The translations under genes and the position numbers were made by a program. Under the pieces are notes generated by a model. That model ran no database searches. It saw only the letters and a program-made list of their open reading frames with translations, and was not told where the DNA came from. Below, piece after piece: positions 26,051 through 35,045 of a DNA stretch of 64,000 nt. Positions within the stretch are counted from its first letter, which is position 1, and the number at the start of each line of letters is the position of its first letter. Source of the DNA: Variovorax sp. V213 (GTDB lineage Bacteria; Pseudomonadota; Gammaproteobacteria; Burkholderiales; Burkholderiaceae_C); the NCBI RefSeq assembly GCF_041154455.1, contig NZ_AP028664.1, positions 1,923,001 through 1,987,000 on the forward strand. Direction: 5' to 3'.

Positions 26051-26965
26051 ATGCAGTTGGTCGATTTTCGCGTTTCGGTCGGCTTGGCCGCCGGTGTTGC
26101 CTCGGCGCTCGTCGGGGGCGCCTGGCAGGTGGCCACGCGCCACTCGACGATCACCACGATCGCTCCGGCCGACCTGGCCGTCCTGCGCTATGCCATACCG
26201 GCCATGGTTCTTGCGCCTGTGTGGCTGCGTGTGGGGCTGCTGCCTCGCGGGGTGCCGTTGCGCTGGCTGTTGGGAATGGTCCTTGGCGCCGGACTGCCGT
26301 TCGGGCTCGTCGCCATGACCGGAACAAAGTTTGCCCCATCGGCGCACATGGGCGTTTTCATGGCGGGCGCATCCCCGCTCTTTGCCACGGGGCTCGCGTG
26401 GATGCTCTGGAAAGACCGTCCGGACCGTTCGCGCGCGTGGGGGCTGGCATTCCTCGTGGCAGGCATGGCAGTCTTGGGCGCAGGAAGTTTTCGCGGCATC
26501 GATACCAACGCCTGGCGGGGCGACCTGCTTTTTCTTCTCGCGGCCGTGCTGTGGGCCGGGTTCACGCTGTCGTTCAGGCGGTCCGGCCTCAGCGGATGGC
26601 AAGGCGCGGCGGTCGTCAATGCATGGTCGGCGATCCTGCTTGTTCCATGGTTGCTCTGGCGAGGGGAAACGGGCCTGGTCGACGCTCCCGTGCGCGACGT
26701 GCTGTGGCAGGCACTGATGCAAGGCGTGATTGCCGGATTGCTGGGGCTATGGATCTTCAGCGCTGCCGTCTCGCGCCTTGGCGCGCCTCGGGCGTCGGCT
26801 TTCGGCGGACTGGTGCCCGTCTTTTCCGCGGGGGGCGGGTGGTGGTGGCTGGCCGAACCCATCACGGGTGTCGACCTCCTGGCCATCACCAGCGCCGTGG
26901 TCGGCGTGGCGTTGGCAAGCGGTACCTGGACGCGCGGTGGCCGGGCGAAATCAAGCGCGGGGTAA
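26051..26965 (+). CDS. EamA-family (DMT) membrane transporter
   Basis: The 304-residue protein has about ten hydrophobic segments arranged as two EamA repeats (about 8-140 and 155-290), with motifs ADLAVLRYAIPAMVL, FAPSAHMGVFMAGASPLF and SRLGAPRASAFGGLVPVFSA. Members export metabolites or amino acids across the inner membrane, driven by ion gradients. It starts 31 bases after the AraC stop, so it is probably its target. Its 3' end overlaps the converging gene at 26,951 by 15 bases. The substrate cannot be told from sequence. Confidence 0.85.
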   Translation: MQLVDFRVSVGLAAGVASALVGGAWQVATRHSTITTIAPADLAVLRYAIPAMVLAPVWLRVGLLPRGVPLRWLLGMVLGAGLPFGLVAMTGTKFAPSAHMGVFMAGASPLFATGLAWMLWKDRPDRSRAWGLAFLVAGMAVLGAGSFRGIDTNAWRGDLLFLLAAVLWAGFTLSFRRSGLSGWQGAAVVNAWSAILLVPWLLWRGETGLVDAPVRDVLWQALMQGVIAGLLGLWIFSAAVSRLGAPRASAFGGLVPVFSAGGGWWWLAEPITGVDLLAITSAVVGVALASGTWTRGGRAKSSAG

Positions 26966-27235
26966 GTCGTACTCGCGCAGCATCACGGGCTCGATGGAGC
27001 CTTGCGCAACCCGGCGGCGCACGGCCGCTTCCATCTGGTCGGCGTGCTGCGTGTAGGTTTCGAGCGGATCGTCGCCCTGGGCACCGGAGTGGTAGCGGTA
27101 GTGCAGGATCTCCCGGCCAATACTCGCGCCCATCGCTTGGCCATCGATCAGCACCCAGAAGCGGACCGTGCCGGAGGCCTCGTGGAAGAAGGGCGGGGCG
27201 ACGGGGTTCGTCCCGGAAAGCGGCTGTTCGGTCAT
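26951..27235 (-). CDS. Conserved-looking small hypothetical protein
   Basis: The 94-residue protein has the run VRFWVLIDGQAMGASIGREIL, then DPLETYTQHADQMEAAVRRRVAQGSIEPVML, suggesting a small alpha/beta fold of the kind annotated as conserved hypothetical in proteobacteria. No signal or membrane segment is seen. It converges with and slightly overlaps the EamA gene. The function is unknown. Confidence 0.6.
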   Translation of the reverse strand: MTEQPLSGTNPVAPPFFHEASGTVRFWVLIDGQAMGASIGREILHYRYHSGAQGDDPLETYTQHADQMEAAVRRRVAQGSIEPVMLREYDLPRA

Positions 27236-27363
27236 GGGATGTATTCCGGTACGAGGGGCTTCAGGATACGCTTCGTCGAGTACCCCTTCTTCCGTCGCTC
27301 CGGCAGGCAGGCGCTGTTCGCCGAACCGCCGGTTGTCCTACACGGGCGCATACTCGCTCCAGC

Positions 27364-28494
27364 ATGCGCCTGAGCCAATTCATCAAAGACAACATCGAAC
27401 CCATTCTTGTCGAGTGGGAATCCTTTGCGCGAACGATGATCCCACCGGCGGAGACCATGTCCGTCGTCGAGCTCCGGGACCATGCGCATGAAATCCTGCT
27501 GGCCATTGCAAGCGAAATGGAGTCCACGCAATCCGAAAAGGAGCGCGAAGCCAAGTCCAAGGGGCTTGCCGTACCGTTCGCAACAGAGACCTTTGCCGCC
27601 GAACATGGAGGCTTGCGCCAGCGTGTGGGCTTCGATCTGTCTCAGCTGGGCGCGGAATATCGCGCGCTGCGGGCCACGGTTCTTCGCTTGTGGATGGGGA
27701 AGGTGGGCGCGGTCGACGCCGCGGTGCTCGAAGAAGTGGTGCGCTTCAACGAGGGCATCGACCAGGGCCTTGCAGAGGCCATGGCCACGTATTCCGACCA
27801 TGTCGCCAATTCCAGGGACACCTTCCTGGCCGTGCTGGGGCACGACCTGCGAAACCCCCTGAGCGCGCTCAGTTCCTGCATCCATCTCCTCAGCCTGGCA
27901 GGTGATGCCAAGCCCAAGGAACGGACGCTCCAGGTCGCGAGGCGAAGCATTGCGTCGATCAACGACATGGTGACCGACCTGCTCGAGTACACGCGCACCC
28001 GGCTCGGCCGCGGCATCGAGGTGGTTCCGCAGGAAGGCAACCTGGGCGCCCTGTGCCAGGAGGCCTTCGACGAGGTGTGCGCGGCGTATCCCCAGCGGGC
28101 ACTGGTCGCGGATCTGCCAGGCGACGTGGTCCTGATGTTCGACCCGGCCCGCATGCGCCAGGTCCTGACGAACCTCCTGAGCAATGCCGTGCAGCACGGC
28201 GACCCGACCTATCCCGTGGTGCTGCTGATCAGGGACGAAGAGGCGCATGCGACCCTGGTTGTCAAGAACCGGGGAAGGCCGATTCCTCCCGACGCGATGC
28301 AAGTGATCTTCAACCCGCTGGTGCAGGTTGCGACCCGCGAATCGGCGCCGCACGAGCGGCCTGCCACGAGCCTGGGACTCGGCCTCTACATTGCGCGGGA
28401 AATCGTGACGGGCCACGGCGGCACCATCACGGTGACGTCGTCCGCGGCAGACGGCACGGCATTTACCGTTCATTTGCCTCGCGGCAAGAAATAG
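27364..28494 (+). CDS. Sensor histidine kinase with RsbRD-like N-terminal domain
   Basis: Starting at MRLSQFIKDN the soluble protein has 376 residues and no membrane segment. Residues about 1-140 resemble the RsbR-type N-terminal helical domain (IEPILVEWESFARTM; AEYRALRATVLRLW), related to non-haem globin folds. A HisKA domain follows with phospho-acceptor H in LGHDLRNPLSAL (near 160), then an ATPase domain with NLLSNAVQHGD and GLGLYIAREIV. No response regulator is adjacent, so its partner is unknown. The long upstream extension of the same frame is not coding. Confidence 0.87.
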   Translation: MRLSQFIKDNIEPILVEWESFARTMIPPAETMSVVELRDHAHEILLAIASEMESTQSEKEREAKSKGLAVPFATETFAAEHGGLRQRVGFDLSQLGAEYRALRATVLRLWMGKVGAVDAAVLEEVVRFNEGIDQGLAEAMATYSDHVANSRDTFLAVLGHDLRNPLSALSSCIHLLSLAGDAKPKERTLQVARRSIASINDMVTDLLEYTRTRLGRGIEVVPQEGNLGALCQEAFDEVCAAYPQRALVADLPGDVVLMFDPARMRQVLTNLLSNAVQHGDPTYPVVLLIRDEEAHATLVVKNRGRPIPPDAMQVIFNPLVQVATRESAPHERPATSLGLGLYIAREIVTGHGGTITVTSSAADGTAFTVHLPRGKK

Positions 28495-28691
28495 CAAGGC
28501 TCGCCCTGCACGGGCGGCCGATGGCCGTAGTCCCTGCGGGCCCCTATCGAACAAGGCTGCACCGCTATTCATTGCATAGCGGCACGGCATCCGACCGACT
28601 GGACCGGCCTTCCATGATGACTTTTGACTACAAGGACGGTTGCCGGCCTCATCTAGTTTGCTCCTGTCGAAACATCAACAAGGACAATTCG

Positions 28692-29117
28692 ATGAAGCTG
28701 AAACGACGTATTGCACCGACTCTGGTGGCGGTTCTCATGGGCGCCTGCGTTGCACCCCTTGCCTTGGCCGCGGGCGGCGGCGGTGGAGGTGGCGGCGGTG
28801 GAGGCTCGGGTGGCGGTAGCGGCAGCGGAGGCGGAGGCGGCAGTGCCGGTGTAGGCGCCGCCGCGGGCGCGGGGGGTAGTGGCGCGGGCGCGACCAGCGG
28901 GTCCAACGCCTCGGCCAATGCCGCAACGCCAGCGACACCCGCAACGCCAGCAACGCCAGCCACGGCCACATCGCCTGCAACGCCGGCCACGCCGTCGCCG
29001 CAATCTTCATCGTCCACGATGTCTGCAACGCCAGCGACGCCCGCAGTGCCGGCGTCCAAGTCGGACACCAACACAGCGACGCCCGCGGTGCCAGCAACGC
29101 CGGCGCCAAAGAGGTAA
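28692..29117 (+). CDS. Exported low-complexity Gly/Ser and PAT-repeat protein
   Basis: The 141-residue protein has a clear signal peptide (MKLKRRIAPTLVAVLMGACVAPLALAA; cut after about residue 27). The mature part is a Gly/Ser-rich block (about 28-75) followed by repeats built on PATPAT (about 78-140). A Cys in the signal (MGAC) could instead make it a lipoprotein, but no good lipobox spacing follows. Such segments are flexible linkers or surface coats; no catalytic domain is present. A strong terminator follows immediately. Repeat length may vary among strains. Confidence 0.65.
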   Translation: MKLKRRIAPTLVAVLMGACVAPLALAAGGGGGGGGGGGSGGGSGSGGGGGSAGVGAAAGAGGSGAGATSGSNASANAATPATPATPATPATATSPATPATPSPQSSSSTMSATPATPAVPASKSDTNTATPAVPATPAPKR

Positions 29118-29122
29118 GAAGA

Positions 29123-29169
29123 CAGAAAAGAGGGCCGGACAGACGTGGTGTTGCCGGCCCTCTTTTCTG
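29123..29169. terminator. Strong bidirectional terminator
   Basis: A 16-bp perfect stem (29,123-29,138 with 29,154-29,169) has AAAA on one side and TTTT on the other, so it terminates in both directions. It separates the PAT-repeat gene (plus) from the response-regulator gene (minus) that ends at 29,173. Confidence 0.9.
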
Positions 29170-29172
29170 CTG

Positions 29173-30081
29173 TCAGGCCAGCTGGCCGCTCGCCAGTGCC
29201 GCTGCGGCAGCGCGTGTTTCCACGCCGAGCTTTTCGAAGATGTGTTCGAGGTGCTTGTTCACCGTGCGCGGGCTGGTGCCGAGAATTTCGCCGATGTCGC
29301 GGTTGGTCTTGCCCTTGGCAAGCCACGAAAGCACCTCGGTCTCGCGCGGCGTGAGTGCTGCTTCGGCAAGCCGTGCCGAAGAAGAAGTGCCCGGCGTGCC
29401 TTCACGCTGGGTGGCGAAAAGAAGCATGGTTTCCCCAAGCGCGGCAGCACCCAGGTTGCGCACCGACAGCCGTGTGCCCGTCGCCGTGACCAGTGCAACG
29501 GCCGCACCGGGCGCCAGCACGGCCTCGAGCGATGCGGGCAGCAACCCCGTGGCCGGTGCTGCGTCGAGGGCACGGAGCCAGAGCGCGGCCTGGGGTGAGC
29601 GCCAGGCAATGCGGCCGTGCGCATCCACAAAGACCACGCCCATGCCGGCGACGTCGACGGCATCGCGCGCCATCCGCGTGATGCGCGCATTGCGCGTGTG
29701 CGTGTGCAACCGAGCGAGCACTTCCTGCGCGCGAATCGGCTTCACCACGTAGTCGACGCCGCCGCACTCGAAGCCTTCGACCACGTGCGCGGTTTCCGAA
29801 AGCCCGGTCATGAACAGCACCGGAATGTGCGCGAGCGCCGCATTGGCCTTGATGCGCCGGCAGGTCTCGAACCCCGAGAGGCCTGGCATCATGCCGTCGA
29901 GCAGGATGGCGTCGGGCACCACCAGTTCGAGGCGCTGCAGTGCGGCTTCGCCGTCGGCGGCCACCAGCACGGTGTAGCCGCTGGCCTCCAGCGTGTCGCA
30001 CAGCATGCCCAGGCTGCTGGGGGCGTCGTCCACCACCAGCACCACGTGGCGTTCGGCTTCAGGGGGAGAGAGTGTCTGCAT
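29173..30081 (-). CDS. LuxR-type response regulator of the amide/urea locus
   Basis: The 302-residue protein has an N-terminal receiver domain (about 10-130: VVDDAPSSLGML, phospho-acceptor in LLDGMMPG, MTGLSE, VKPI), a PAS-like middle (about 140-220: GMGVVFVDAHGRIAWRSP) and a C-terminal LuxR/NarL helix-turn-helix (about 235-295: LTPRETEVLSWLAKGKTNRDIGEILGTSPRTVNKHLEHIF). It overlaps the 3' end of the permease-kinase gene by 23 bases, so the two form one transcription unit and almost surely one signalling pair. Divergent urtABCDE-fmdAB is the likely target. Confidence 0.9.
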   Translation of the reverse strand: MQTLSPPEAERHVVLVVDDAPSSLGMLCDTLEASGYTVLVAADGEAALQRLELVVPDAILLDGMMPGLSGFETCRRIKANAALAHIPVLFMTGLSETAHVVEGFECGGVDYVVKPIRAQEVLARLHTHTRNARITRMARDAVDVAGMGVVFVDAHGRIAWRSPQAALWLRALDAAPATGLLPASLEAVLAPGAAVALVTATGTRLSVRNLGAAALGETMLLFATQREGTPGTSSSARLAEAALTPRETEVLSWLAKGKTNRDIGEILGTSPRTVNKHLEHIFEKLGVETRAAAAALASGQLA

Positions 30082-33000
30082 CTTCTGCGAGTGCCTTGCG
30101 GAGATTGTCGAGATCGAAGCGGTTGACCATGCCGCGCAGCCAGGTGCAGGTCACGGCCGCGGGCGGAGAAGCGGCGGCGAGCCGGTCGAGCACCTGGTGC
30201 AGGCCGCGCACGTGGCCCATCTGCACCAGCCGCATCAGCTCGGCGCGGTCGTCCTCGGAAAGTGCGAGCTGCTGAGGCCGCGGCGCGATGTCAACCGGGG
30301 GCGGCATGGGATCGTTCAGAGCCAGCCATTCGAGCCCGAGGTGCCGCTCCAGGGTGGCAATCAGCTGCGACTCGATGACTGGCTTGCCCACGAAGGCCTG
30401 GCAGCCCGCGGCGCGCAGCAGCTCGCTCTGGTTCTCGAACATGTTGGCCGAGACGATGATGATCGGGATGCGGTCGAAGCCCGAGGCGCGCACCAGTGCC
30501 GCGGTCTGCCAGCCGTCCATGTCGTCCATGGTGAGGTCCAGCAGAATCGCGGAGGGCAGGTTCTCGCGCAGGCTGTCGAGGCACTCGGTGCCGCTTGCGG
30601 CCTCGCGCACCTCGAAGCCCAGGGGCGCGAGCATGCCCGCCAGCATCTGGCGCTGCACCGGCTGGTCGTCGACCACCAGCAGCGTGCGGCGCGCGCCGAT
30701 GTAGCCCGACACCGGCCGCCGCAGTGCGCCGGACTGCGCCTCTGGCCCCGGGTCGGCCACTTCGCGCAGGTACACCCGCACGCTGAAGGTGCTGCCCGCG
30801 GGCGAGGTGGCGGCCAGGCGCAGCTCGCCGCCCATCAGCGACGTGAGAAGGCCGGTGATGGTGAGGCCGAGGCCGGTGCCGGGCTCGCCGCGCCGGCGCC
30901 CGGCGGCGCCGCGCTCGAACGGAAGAAAGATGCGCTGGTGGTCCTGCGGCGCCACGCCGATGCCGGTGTCGACCACGTCGAAGCGCAGCACTTCGCGCCG
31001 CGCGTCGACATGCAGCGTGACCGTGCCGCTGTCGGTGAAGCGCACGGCATTGGCCAGGAGGTTGATGAGAATCTGGCGCAGCCGCTTGGCATCGGCATGC
31101 ACCCAGGGCGGGAGCCGCCCGCTGTGCGTGTACACGAACGCCAGGCCCTTGCTCTCCGCCTGCGGCCGCACCATGTGCACGAGCTCGTCGAGAAAGGCGG
31201 GCAGCGCGAGCGGGGCGGGTTCCAGCTGCAGGCGGCCGGCCTCGATACGCGCCAGGTCGAGCAGCCCGTCGATCAGGCCGAGCATGTGCTCGCCGCTGCG
31301 CTGGATGGTCTGCACCGCGTCGCGCGGCGGCGCTACCGCCTCGCCCTTGAGCAGGATCTGCGAATAGCCCAGGATGCTGTTGAGCGGCGTGCGCAGCTCA
31401 TGCGTCATGCCGGCCACGTAGCGGGTCTTGGCCTGGTTGGCGGCCTCGGCCGCTTCCTTGGCCGTCTGCAGCGCCGCGTCGGTGCGCTTGTGCGCCTCTA
31501 CCTCGACGGTGAGCAGGTGGTTGTGGCGGTTGGATTCCTCCTGCGCCATCTGCCGGCTCTCGCTGCCCAGCACGATCCACCACGCGGCCACCGCCGCCAC
31601 CAGCGAGAGCAGCGCAAACACCTTGAGAAAAGCGCTGCGAAGGGCCGGGTCCACGAGGTCCGAGCCCACGATGGTCTCTTGCGCATACACGACGCCCATC
31701 ACCGTGGCCACGAGCGCCACGAGCGAAGTGGCCACCATCAGGTAGTGCGCCACGCGAAAGTTGAGCCGCCCCGACAGCGCGGGCGGCAGCAGCGCCTTGA
31801 GCCAGCCGCTCATCTGCTCGGCCGCGCGCGAGTCGGTCTTGCAGCGGTCGTGGCAGCGCGATTCCAGTGTGCAGCACAGCGAGCAGATCGGCGCGCTGTA
31901 CGCCGGGCAGTGCGCCATGTCCTCCGACTCGAAGCTGTTGTCGCACACCGAGCACTTGACCATCTGCCCGGGCGTCCAGCGTTGGATGTCGGTGCGGGCC
32001 AGGTAGTAGCGCCCACGCGTGCGCCACGCCAGGAGCGGCGAGACGGCCAGCGCCGTGATGAGTGCGATGAACGGCGAGAACGCCCGCGCCCATTGGCCCA
32101 GCGCGCCGGAGTAGGCCAGCATGGCCAGCGCGGCCGCCACCAGCATCGCCCCCAGGCCGACCGGGTTGATGTCGTACAGGTGCGCGCGCTTGAACTCGAT
32201 GGTGCGCGGGCTCCAGCCCAGCGGCTTGTTGATGACCAGGTCGGCCACCAGCGCGCCGACCCAGGCGATGGCAATGTTGCTGTAGAAGCCCAGCACGTGC
32301 TCCAGCGCCGCGAACACGCCCAGCGCCATCAGCAGGATGGCAATGACCACGTTGAACACCAGCCACACCACGCGCCCCGGGTGGCTGTGCGTCAGGCGCG
32401 CGAAGAAGTTGGACCACGCCAGCGAGCCCGCATAGGCGTTGGTGAGGTTGATCTTCATCTGCGAGACCACCACGAACAGCGTGGTGATCGCCAGCACCCA
32501 GGCCGGGTCGCGCAGCACATACGAAAAGCCCGTGAGGTACATCAGCGTGGGTTCGATGGCGTGCTTGCCCGGGATCTCGTGCTGGAGCGCAAGAAAAGCC
32601 AGGAAGGCGCCGCCCATCATCTTGAGCATGCCCGGCACGATCCAGCCCGGCCCCGCCACCAGCACCGCGGCCCACCAGCGGCCCCGGTTGGCGGCCGTCT
32701 TCTCGGGCAGGAAGCGCAGGTAGTCGACTTGCTCGCCGATCTGCACCACCAGCGAGAAGGCCACCGTGGCGGCGGCGCCGAACATCAGCGGATCGAAGCC
32801 GCTGCTGTCGGAGGTGCGGCCCACCAGGCCCGTGAAGTCTGCGTACAGCTCGGGCTTCTTCAGCAGCACCGCGAGGAAGGGGCAGACGAACAGCACGATC
32901 CAGATCGGCTGCGTCCACAACTGCAGGCCCGAGATGAGCGTGATGCCGCGCATCACCAGCGGCACGATCACGATCGACGACAGCAGGTAGAGAAGCGGCA

Positions 33001-33451
33001 ATGGCCAGTCGAGGTACAGCTGCAGCGCCAGCGCGAGGATGGCCGCCTCCAGCGCGAAGAAGATGAAGGTAAAGCTCGCGTAGATCAGCGAGGTGAGCGT
33101 GGAGCCCAGGTAGCCGAAGCCCGCCCCGCGCGTGAGCAGGTCCATGTCCACGCCATGCCGGGCCGCGTAGTACGAGATCGGCAGGCCGGTGAGAAAAGTG
33201 ATGAGCCCCACCACCAGGATGGCCCACAGCGCGTTCGAGAAGCCGTAGTTCAGCGCGATGGCCCCGCCGATAGCCTCCAGCGCCAGGAACGAGGTGGCGC
33301 CGAAGGCCGCGTTGGCCACGCGGAACTCCGACCACTTGCGAAAACTGCGCGGCGTGTAGCGCAGCGCGTAGTCCTCCAGCGTTTCGTTCGCGACCCACGC
33401 GTTGTAGTCGCGGCGGATGCGAAAGATCTTCTGGCCGGTGACGGATTGCAT
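30059..33451 (-). CDS. NCS1-type permease fused to hybrid histidine kinase
   Basis: From MQSVTGQKIFRIRRD the protein has 1,130 residues. Residues about 15-480 form a transporter of the purine/cytosine/allantoin NCS1 kind (RDYNAWVANETLEDYALRY; about 12 hydrophobic segments). About 500-537 carry a cysteine cluster (CSVC, CSLCC, CHDRC) fit for zinc. Two more membrane segments lie at about 565-625. The kinase follows: H in MTHELRTPLNS near 684, then NLLANAVRF, DTGIGV and GTGLGL; a receiver (LLDLTMDDMDG) and a helical tail complete it. It probably senses a urea-like or amide substrate by binding or transport. An alternative start lies 12 codons upstream. Fused permease-kinases are known, but the specificity here is inferred from its neighbours. 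Confidence 0.9.
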   Translation of the reverse strand: MQSVTGQKIFRIRRDYNAWVANETLEDYALRYTPRSFRKWSEFRVANAAFGATSFLALEAIGGAIALNYGFSNALWAILVVGLITFLTGLPISYYAARHGVDMDLLTRGAGFGYLGSTLTSLIYASFTFIFFALEAAILALALQLYLDWPLPLLYLLSSIVIVPLVMRGITLISGLQLWTQPIWIVLFVCPFLAVLLKKPELYADFTGLVGRTSDSSGFDPLMFGAAATVAFSLVVQIGEQVDYLRFLPEKTAANRGRWWAAVLVAGPGWIVPGMLKMMGGAFLAFLALQHEIPGKHAIEPTLMYLTGFSYVLRDPAWVLAITTLFVVVSQMKINLTNAYAGSLAWSNFFARLTHSHPGRVVWLVFNVVIAILLMALGVFAALEHVLGFYSNIAIAWVGALVADLVINKPLGWSPRTIEFKRAHLYDINPVGLGAMLVAAALAMLAYSGALGQWARAFSPFIALITALAVSPLLAWRTRGRYYLARTDIQRWTPGQMVKCSVCDNSFESEDMAHCPAYSAPICSLCCTLESRCHDRCKTDSRAAEQMSGWLKALLPPALSGRLNFRVAHYLMVATSLVALVATVMGVVYAQETIVGSDLVDPALRSAFLKVFALLSLVAAVAAWWIVLGSESRQMAQEESNRHNHLLTVEVEAHKRTDAALQTAKEAAEAANQAKTRYVAGMTHELRTPLNSILGYSQILLKGEAVAPPRDAVQTIQRSGEHMLGLIDGLLDLARIEAGRLQLEPAPLALPAFLDELVHMVRPQAESKGLAFVYTHSGRLPPWVHADAKRLRQILINLLANAVRFTDSGTVTLHVDARREVLRFDVVDTGIGVAPQDHQRIFLPFERGAAGRRRGEPGTGLGLTITGLLTSLMGGELRLAATSPAGSTFSVRVYLREVADPGPEAQSGALRRPVSGYIGARRTLLVVDDQPVQRQMLAGMLAPLGFEVREAASGTECLDSLRENLPSAILLDLTMDDMDGWQTAALVRASGFDRIPIIIVSANMFENQSELLRAAGCQAFVGKPVIESQLIATLERHLGLEWLALNDPMPPPVDIAPRPQQLALSEDDRAELMRLVQMGHVRGLHQVLDRLAAASPPAAVTCTWLRGMVNRFDLDNLRKALAEDADTLSP

Positions 33452-33638
33452 GGTGGGCTCTTGCGGCGAGGGCGGCGGCAGTGGCATGGCGGCAGACACA
33501 GCAAGAAGCGCTCCCTGCTTTTTCGCCACCTGCCGCCACCGGTGCACGGCCTGCGAGTCTGGCTGCAGGCGCGCCTCCGGCCGCTACGTTGAATGACGTA
33601 TTCGCGGCGGCGCGAGTGATTTCTAAAGTACCAGCCAT

Positions 33639-33675
33639 GGTGCTCGGGGCACCGTCCGATGCACTTCGATGGTGC
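33639..33675. promoter_or_regulatory. GGTGC/GCACC dyads between the sensor and transporter operons
   Basis: GGTGC-N5-GCACC at 33,639-33,653 and GCAC-N7-GTGC at 33,661-33,675 sit 38-74 bases before the binding-protein start, in the 261-base divergent region. The two dyads are about two helical turns apart. This fits binding of a LuxR-type regulator dimer, but no consensus for this regulator is available to me. Confidence 0.35.
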
Positions 33676-33712
33676 GCGGCCAACTCTTTCTTCAACCTGC
33701 CTGGAGTTCCTG

Positions 33713-34978
33713 ATGTCGCGTGATTCCGATCCCTCCCTCAATGCCCTGGCACTGCGCCGCCGCCGACTGCTGCAGGGCGCCGCCGCGCTGCCCGTGATGG
33801 GCCTGAGCGGCCTGAGCTTCGGCCAGTCGCAGTTCCCCACGGCCAAGGTCAACACCACCAAGCTCGCGGTGACCGATACCGAAGTGACGGTGGGCCAGCT
33901 GCACTCGTCCTCCGGCACCATGGCCATCTCGGAAACCGGCTCCATCCAGGCCGAGCAGCTCGCCATCGACCAGATCAATGCGATGGGCGGCATCCTCGGC
34001 CGCAAGATCAAGGTCATCAAGGAAGACGGCGCCTCCGACTGGCCCACCTTTGCCGAGAAGTCGAAGAAGCTGTTGGTCAACGACCACTGCGCCGCCGTCT
34101 TCGGCTGCTGGACCAGCGCCTCGCGCAAGGCCGTGCTGCCGGTGTTCGAGAAGGAGAACGGCCTCCTGTACTACCCGACCTTCTACGAAGGCCTGGAGCA
34201 GAGCAAGAACGTGATCTACACGGGGCAGGAAGCCACGCAGCAGATCATCTGGGGCCTGGACTGGGGCGCGAAGGAGAAGAAGGCCAAGACCTTCTTCCTC
34301 GTCGGCTCCGACTACATCTGGCCGCGCACCTCGATGAAGATCGCGCGCAAGCACATCGAGAACTTCCAGAAGGGTTCGGTCAAGGGCGAGGAGTACTACC
34401 CGCTGGGCCATACCAACTTCAACTCGCTGATCAACAAGATCAAGGTGGCCAAGCCCGACTGCATCTTCGCGGCGGTGGTAGGGGGCTCGAACGTGGCCTT
34501 CTACAAGCAGCTCAAGGCCGCGGGCATCACGGGCGACAAGCAATTCCTGCTGACGCTGGCCGTGACCGAAGACGAGATGACCGGCGTGGGCGGCGAGAAC
34601 TTCGCGGGCTTCTATTCGTCGATGAAGTACTTCCAGTCACTCGACAACCCGAACAACAAGAAGTTCGTCGAAGCCTTCAAGGCCAAGTACGGCAAGGACG
34701 CGGTGATCGGCGACGTGACGCAGGCGGGCTACCTGGGGCCGTGGCTGTGGAAAGCCGCCGTGGAAAAGGCCGGCAGCTTCGACGTCGACAAGGTGGTGGC
34801 CGGCTCGCCGGGCATCGAGTTGAAGACCGCGCCTGAGGGGTACGTGAAGCTGGATGCGAACCACCACCTGTGGAGCAAGGCGCGCATCGGGCAGGGGCAG
34901 CTGGATGGGACGTTCAAGGTGGTGGCGGAATCGAGCGAGCTGATCAAGCCGGATCCGTTTCCCAAGGGCTATCAGTAA
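33713..34978 (+). CDS. urtA: Urea/short-chain amide ABC transporter, substrate-binding protein
   Basis: Starting at MSRDSDPSLN it has 421 residues. A twin-arginine-type signal (RRRRLLQGAAALPVMGLSG) ends near residue 45 and directs export of the folded protein. The mature part is a type 1 binding protein of the UrtA/FmdD group: TVGQLHSSSGTMAISETGSIQAEQLAIDQINAMGGILG and FGCWTSASRKAVLPVFEKENGLLYYPTFYEG, both highly characteristic. It delivers urea or formamide/acetamide to UrtBC. It heads the seven-gene operon. Confidence 0.93.
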   Translation: MSRDSDPSLNALALRRRRLLQGAAALPVMGLSGLSFGQSQFPTAKVNTTKLAVTDTEVTVGQLHSSSGTMAISETGSIQAEQLAIDQINAMGGILGRKIKVIKEDGASDWPTFAEKSKKLLVNDHCAAVFGCWTSASRKAVLPVFEKENGLLYYPTFYEGLEQSKNVIYTGQEATQQIIWGLDWGAKEKKAKTFFLVGSDYIWPRTSMKIARKHIENFQKGSVKGEEYYPLGHTNFNSLINKIKVAKPDCIFAAVVGGSNVAFYKQLKAAGITGDKQFLLTLAVTEDEMTGVGGENFAGFYSSMKYFQSLDNPNNKKFVEAFKAKYGKDAVIGDVTQAGYLGPWLWKAAVEKAGSFDVDKVVAGSPGIELKTAPEGYVKLDANHHLWSKARIGQGQLDGTFKVVAESSELIKPDPFPKGYQ

Positions 34979-34990
34979 GCAGGCCGCCGC

Positions 34991-35028
34991 CCCTCACCCC
35001 AACCCTCTCCCGCGTGCGGGAGAGGGAG
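34991..35028. repeat. REP-like hairpin between urtA and urtB
   Basis: CCCTCACCCCAACCCTCTCC followed by its partner forms an 11-bp stem (35,003-35,013 with 35,016-35,026). Such CCCTCTCCC/GGGAGAGGG units are dispersed in many proteobacterial genomes. Within this operon the hairpin may protect the binding-protein message or reduce read-through, giving more UrtA than membrane subunits. Confidence 0.6.
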
Positions 35029-35045
35029 CCAAACCAGGACTCTCC

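Noticed and set aside
28890..29110. CRISPR-like repeats in the PAT-repeat gene
   Set aside because: The repeats are short, imperfect and in frame, without unique spacers, so they are protein-coding low-complexity sequence. No CRISPR array is seen anywhere in the window.
29993..33592. Very long plus-strand open frame of about 1,200 codons opposite the permease-kinase gene
   Set aside because: It is an antisense shadow created by GC-rich codon use. The minus strand encodes clear domains in order with normal starts, while the plus-strand product is a His/Gln/Arg/Ala-rich string without domains.
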